9,372 nucleotides of DNA from contig JAUWNO010000061.1 of NCBI GenBank assembly GCA_030612605.1, forward strand, positions 1 to 9,372, read 5' to 3'. The DNA is from Armatimonadota bacterium. GTDB lineage: Bacteria; Cloacimonadota; Cloacimonadia; Cloacimonadales; TCS61. Positions 7,360-9,372 of this stretch are shown here, in pieces. The translations under genes and the position numbers were made by a program. Numbering within the stretch: the stretch's first letter is position 1; each line of letters opens with the position of its first letter. The notes under the pieces were generated by a model. That model was not told the DNA's origin, ran no database searches, and saw only the letters and a program-made list of their open reading frames with translations.

Positions 7360-7386
7360 CGGTTTTTTCCAACCGTTCCGAAGGTT
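7345..7386 (+). repeat. Degenerate third copy of the intergenic repeat module
   Basis: GTTGAA-CCTT-TTCAACGG (7345-7362) followed by TTCCGAAGGTT (7376-7386) has the same layout as the two good copies, which read GTTGAAT-loop-ATTCAACGG then TTCGGAAGGTT. It differs in loop length, spacer and one core base, and lacks the TTGACA end. It lies head-to-tail just before the full copy at 7411. Confidence 0.45.
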
Positions 7387-7410
7387 TATGTGGGAGAATA
7401 ATTCCAGGGA

Positions 7411-7524
7411 AAACCGTACCAGTTGAATGAAAAAAGATTCAACGGCATAAATTCGGAAGGTTGGCAATATTTCCAATTCAATGAAATTCTGAAACTTCTT
7501 GACAGATATTCTTTTATAAATAAA
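7411..7524 (+). repeat. Bipartite direct repeat, copy 1 (before the toxin-antitoxin operon)
   Basis: A 56-nt left part (7411-7466) and a 41-nt right part (7484-7524) are identical to 8695-8750 and 8761-8801. Only the spacer differs, 17 nt here against 10 nt in copy 2. The left part folds on GTTGAAT (7422-7428) and ATTCAAC (7437-7443). The right part contains TTGACA (7499-7504). The copy ends 78 nt before the antitoxin start. Confidence 0.9.
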
Positions 7525-7526
7525 AA
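7499..7526 (+). promoter_or_regulatory. Candidate promoter of the toxin-antitoxin operon inside the repeat
   Basis: TTGACA (7499-7504) is a perfect sigma-70 -35 hexamer. Sixteen nt on, TAAAAA (7521-7526) is a 4/6 match to TATAAT; TATAAA at 7515-7520 is a better -10 by sequence but only 10 nt away. The same TTGACA and spacing occur in copy 2 before 8861. The promoter consensus in this lineage is unknown to me, so this is tentative. Confidence 0.4.
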
Positions 7527-7602
7527 AAATTGAGTGTTTGAAGTTAATAAAAAAAAATCACAAAAAATGAAACATAATTAAAATATTACACAGGAGAATA
7601 TC

Positions 7603-7860
7603 ATGACAAAACTAAATGCAAATGTTGCAAAACGGGATTTCTATAATATTATCATGGGTGCAACTAAAAAGCATCAATTATATCATATCCATCATAAAGA
7701 TGGAGATGTTGTAGTTATGTCTGAAGAAGAATACGAAAGCTTAATTGAGACATTAGAACTTCTTTCAATACAGGGATTCAGGGAAAGCATAAAGAAATCA
7801 GCAGAACAAATAAAGAAAGGAGAAACTGTCTCTTTTGATGAGGTTTTTGGAGATAAATGA
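7603..7860 (+). CDS. Phd/YefM-family antitoxin
   Basis: An 85-residue antitoxin expected to bind and neutralise the toxin encoded next to it and to repress their shared promoter. The N-terminal part (LNANVAKRDFYNIIMGATKKHQLYHI, then DGDVVVMSEEEYESLIETLELLS) follows the Phd/YefM DNA-binding fold, with the usual V-V-M-S-x-E-E-Y-E-S-L signature at about residues 36-47. The C-terminal tail (FRESIKKSAEQIKKGETVSFDEVFG) is the flexible toxin-binding segment. The RBS AGGAG (7592-7596) lies 6 nt before the ATG. It overlaps the toxin gene by 4 nt. Upstream lies copy 1 of the bipartite repeat with a possible promoter. Confidence 0.9.
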   Translation: MTKLNANVAKRDFYNIIMGATKKHQLYHIHHKDGDVVVMSEEEYESLIETLELLSIQGFRESIKKSAEQIKKGETVSFDEVFGDK

Positions 7861-8114
7861 TGCCTTATGAAATAAGGTTCACAAAAGAAGCTGTAAAAGA
7901 TATAAAAAAGTTATCACCAAAATTAAAGAGTAAATTAAAAGAAATAGTTCTAAACAAAATTTCTTTAGAGCCGTATACAGGAAAGAAATTAATCGGTGAT
8001 TTAAGTGGATTTTATTCTGTCCGTATGAGTTACAAAGATAGAATTATCTACTCAATTGACGAAAACAAACAAGTTATTTTTGTCCATAGAACAAGAACTC
8101 ATTATGGAGAATAG
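7857..8114 (+). CDS. RelE/ParE-superfamily toxin (RelE/StbE or YoeB-like mRNA interferase)
   Basis: An 85-residue basic toxin. Pairing with a Phd/YefM antitoxin suggests ribosome-dependent mRNA cleavage as in YoeB/RelE rather than gyrase inhibition. Visible family features are YEIRFTKEAVKDIKKL at the start, GDLSGFYSVRMSYKDRIIYSID in the sheet (Arg56, Arg62) and the C-terminal HRTRTHYGE, in which Arg80, His82 and Tyr83 sit where YoeB has its catalytic RYHY end. The start at 7857 overlaps the antitoxin stop as ATGA; a second ATG follows at once at 7860 and has the better distance (7 nt) from GGAG, so either may be used. Both arrangements imply translational coupling. No mutation breaks the frame, so the pair looks intact. 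Confidence 0.88.
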   Translation: MMPYEIRFTKEAVKDIKKLSPKLKSKLKEIVLNKISLEPYTGKKLIGDLSGFYSVRMSYKDRIIYSIDENKQVIFVHRTRTHYGE

Positions 8115-8184
8115 ATAATTTTATTAAAAGCAAATTGAGTTTGAGATGAAAAAAAAATAAACAAAGATTTAGAAACAATTAATT

Positions 8185-8676
8185 TTGAAAATTAGCTGGG
8201 AAAATAAATTTAACAAAATAAAGAATTTAGAGCATTTGGAATTAATAAAAAAGATGATCTATAAATCAAAAGAAAATAAAGTAGATTTTCTCATAATTGG
8301 AGCAACTGCTTTTCCGGTTTATGGATATTCCAGAGCCACTCTCGATATCGATATTTTCATCAGAGCGGAAAAAGAAAACGCCAAAAAAACTCTAATTTCT
8401 CTGAAAACATTTGGTTATGATATCTCTGATATTACCGCAGAAGAACTTCTTACCAATAAAATATTGATTAGACAAGACATAGTTGAAACCGATATTCGTC
8501 CATTTGTTGCTGGTGTTGAATTCGAAGAAGTTTGGAAGAATAAAATAAAGAATAAAATTGGAGATATCGAAGTCTATTTTCCTTCTTTGGATGACATGAT
8601 TAAAATGAAAAAAGCGGCTGGAAGAAAGAAGGATATTGAGGATTTAAAGATTTTGGAAAAAATCAGAAAAAAATAA
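8185..8676 (+). CDS. Nucleotidyltransferase-fold protein (AbiEii/DUF6036-like)
   Basis: A 163-residue protein of the DNA polymerase beta-like nucleotidyltransferase fold, in the group of stand-alone enzymes that includes AbiEii-type toxins. The core is FLIIGATAFPVYGYSRATLDIDIFI (residues 35-59): Asp54 and Asp56 form the metal-binding DxD pair, and Asp103 in VETDIRP is a candidate third carboxylate. The usual GG before the helix reads GA (39-40), a mild deviation. The C-terminal LDDMIKMKKAAGRKKDIEDLKIL is the family's typical closing helix. The start is TTG at 8185; a TAG stop at 8170 rules out a much longer form and no ATG occurs before residue 24, which is too close to the core. No clear RBS is seen. 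It lies 70 nt after the toxin and may share its transcript. Substrate unknown; a type IV toxin role is only a possibility. Confidence 0.78.
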   Translation: MKISWENKFNKIKNLEHLELIKKMIYKSKENKVDFLIIGATAFPVYGYSRATLDIDIFIRAEKENAKKTLISLKTFGYDISDITAEELLTNKILIRQDIVETDIRPFVAGVEFEEVWKNKIKNKIGDIEVYFPSLDDMIKMKKAAGRKKDIEDLKILEKIRKK

Positions 8677-8694
8677 AATCCTGAAAATAGTTGG

Positions 8695-8801
8695 AAACCG
8701 TACCAGTTGAATGAAAAAAGATTCAACGGCATAAATTCGGAAGGTTGGCATAAGTTAACTAAATTCTGAAACTTCTTGACAGATATTCTTTTATAAATAA
8801 A
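8695..8801 (+). repeat. Bipartite direct repeat, copy 2 (before the small-protein/nucleotidyltransferase pair)
   Basis: The left part 8695-8750 (56 nt) and right part 8761-8801 (41 nt) are identical to 7411-7466 and 7484-7524; the spacer is 10 nt instead of 17 and unrelated in sequence. It begins 18 nt after the nucleotidyltransferase stop and ends 59 nt before the next start codon. Same strand as copy 1, so the segment 7525-8694, holding the toxin-antitoxin and first nucleotidyltransferase genes, is bracketed by direct repeats. Confidence 0.9.
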
Positions 8802-8803
8802 GA
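8776..8803 (+). promoter_or_regulatory. Candidate promoter inside repeat copy 2
   Basis: TTGACA (8776-8781) with TAAAGA (8798-8803) 16 nt on, the same layout as in copy 1. It faces the small gene starting at 8861. Tentative for the same reason: the -10 matches only 4/6. Confidence 0.4.
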
Positions 8804-8860
8804 AGTTAGGTGTAAGAATTAAAGGTTAAAAGGTATGAATGTATTATATTGGTAAAAAAA

Positions 8861-9061
8861 ATGATTGAAGAAAAAATCCAAAAAACTTCCTTTGAGATAG
8901 TCGATTTGCATAATGCTGATGATTCATATTACTGGCGAGCCAGGAGTCCTATTGAAAGAATTGAAGCAATTGAATTTATGAGAAAGGTAATGTTTGGCCA
9001 TGATCGAGTTTCCGAGAGACTTCAGAGAGTTCTTGCAGTTGCTGAACTCAAAGAAAATTGA
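8861..9061 (+). CDS. Small conserved-type protein overlapping a nucleotidyltransferase gene
   Basis: A 66-residue soluble protein without known function. Its core YYWRARSPIERIEAIEFMRKVMFG (residues 23-46) and RLQRV (53-57) recall, from memory, a small uncharacterised protein of pattern YWxSRTPxERLxAxExxRRxxYG...RLQRV that is often encoded just before nucleotidyltransferases like the one following here. It is not a recognisable zinc finger, and no membrane segment is seen. The last 62 nt (9000-9061) are shared in another frame with the nucleotidyltransferase. The ATG at 8861 is chosen; TTG at 8849 would add four residues, and neither has a strong RBS. It may be a partner or antitoxin-like regulator of the nucleotidyltransferase, but this is inference from gene order. 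Confidence 0.75.
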   Translation: MIEEKIQKTSFEIVDLHNADDSYYWRARSPIERIEAIEFMRKVMFGHDRVSERLQRVLAVAELKEN

Positions 9062-9372
9062 ATACCTTGTGATTGGTGGATATGCTGTAGGCTATCACGG
9101 TTATCCACGAGCAACAGGCGATATGGATATATGGATAGCGATAAACGAAAAAAATGCACTGAAGATAATCGAGGCTTTAAAGGAATTCGGATTTGATTTA
9201 CCCGAATTAGACAAAGAACTATTTTTAAATGAAAATAAAGTAATCAGAATGGGCGTTCCTCCTATGCGGTTGGAGATTCTTACATCTATTGATGGTGTTT
9301 GCTTTGAGACATGTTTTAAGAATCGTATTGTAGCAAATTTTGGGTCTTTCAAAGTCAATTTCATTTCAAAGG
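9000..9372 (+). CDS. Nucleotidyltransferase-fold protein, C-terminus outside window
   Basis: The frame is open from the ATG at 9000 to the window edge (124 codons), so the 3' end is missing. It opens MIEFPRDFREFLQLLNSKKIEY, followed by the nucleotidyltransferase core GGYAVGYHGYPRATGDMDIWI (residues 26-46) with the full GG motif and metal-binding Asp41 and Asp43; Glu92 in RLEILTSIDG may be the third carboxylate. This is the DUF6036/AbiEii-like group, more canonical than the enzyme at 8185. The missing end would be expected to carry the family's closing helix (AxGRxKDxxDL). It has no RBS of its own and starts inside the preceding small gene, so translation is probably coupled. Substrate and biological role are unknown. 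The two nucleotidyltransferases of this window are diverged relatives, not a recent duplication. Confidence 0.88.
   Translation, partial: MIEFPRDFREFLQLLNSKKIEYLVIGGYAVGYHGYPRATGDMDIWIAINEKNALKIIEALKEFGFDLPELDKELFLNENKVIRMGVPPMRLEILTSIDGVCFETCFKNRIVANFGSFKVNFISK

Larger units (their letters stand above)
7017..7602. other. Gene-free, repeat-rich divergent intergenic region
   Basis: This 586-nt stretch separates the minus-strand efp unit from the plus-strand toxin-antitoxin operon. It holds a 10-bp hairpin near efp, a CCCCG/CGGGG element, a nested pair of inverted repeats, one degenerate and one full copy of a bipartite repeat, and a TTGACA site facing the antitoxin. Promoters for both directions must lie here. 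I see no convincing gene: the only sizeable frame (7258-7476, minus) is made of the repeats and has no RBS-supported start or recognisable domain. Confidence 0.75.

Noticed and set aside
7258..7476. 72-codon minus-strand frame between efp and the antitoxin
   Set aside because: It is built almost entirely from the inverted and direct repeats, has no recognisable domain, and no RBS supports its start.
7248..7524. Insertion sequence
   Set aside because: Inverted repeats are present but there is no transposase frame and no evident target duplication; at most a non-autonomous remnant.
7411..8801. CRISPR array
   Set aside because: Only two copies about 1.3 kb apart with genes between them; there are no regular spacers and no cas genes.
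9000..9061. Frameshift splitting one nucleotidyltransferase gene into two
   Set aside because: The downstream frame has its own ATG and a complete family-like N-terminus, and the upstream frame ends with its own conserved-looking RLQRV motif, so two overlapping genes fit better.
9101..9364. 87-codon minus-strand frame at the right edge
   Set aside because: It is antisense to the nucleotidyltransferase whose GGYAV...DMD core is unambiguous on the plus strand.

Overview
The window looks like part of an AT-rich genome from a Gram-negative bacterium of the Fibrobacteres-Chlorobi-Bacteroidetes (FCB) superphylum. The support is a PorV/PorQ-type outer-membrane protein, a very large secreted protein ending in a type IX secretion (T9SS) type A sorting domain, and bacterial elongation factor P. 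The phrasing of the secreted proteins and the many short palindromic repeats between genes suggest something like Cloacimonadota. That placement is inference and no marker here fixes the phylum.

Left part (1-7016, all minus strand). In the direction of transcription the order is efp (elongation factor P), a 68-residue basic zinc-ribbon protein whose ribosome binding site overlaps the efp stop codon, a 283-nt repeat-bearing gap, a 1056-residue secreted M6-metallopeptidase-like protein with an FG-GAP/VCBS-type propeller and a C-terminal sorting domain, a 243-nt repeat-bearing gap, a PorV/PorQ-family barrel protein, a 71-nt gap with a perfect hairpin, and a subtilisin-like S8 peptidase that runs off the left edge. 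The S8 gene is intact as far as it can be read, with Asp143, His215, Asn309 and Ser374 all present. The M6-like protein keeps the family's fold motifs, but its HExxH zinc site reads F-L-W-G-R, so it is probably a dead enzyme.

Middle (7017-7602). This 586-nt gene-free stretch separates the two strands and is packed with inverted repeats, including one copy and one degenerate copy of an element that recurs at 8695-8801.

Right part (7603-9372, all plus strand). This is a small accessory island: a Phd/YefM antitoxin and RelE/YoeB-like toxin pair overlapping by 4 nt, a nucleotidyltransferase-fold protein with a TTG start, the second copy of the repeat, then a 66-residue conserved-looking small protein overlapping by 62 nt a second nucleotidyltransferase-fold gene that runs off the right edge. 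The repeat copies lie just upstream of the toxin-antitoxin pair and of the small-protein/nucleotidyltransferase pair. Each carries the same TTGACA-containing end, so the repeat may supply promoters to these modules.

No rRNA, tRNA, CRISPR array, transposase or integrase was recognised.
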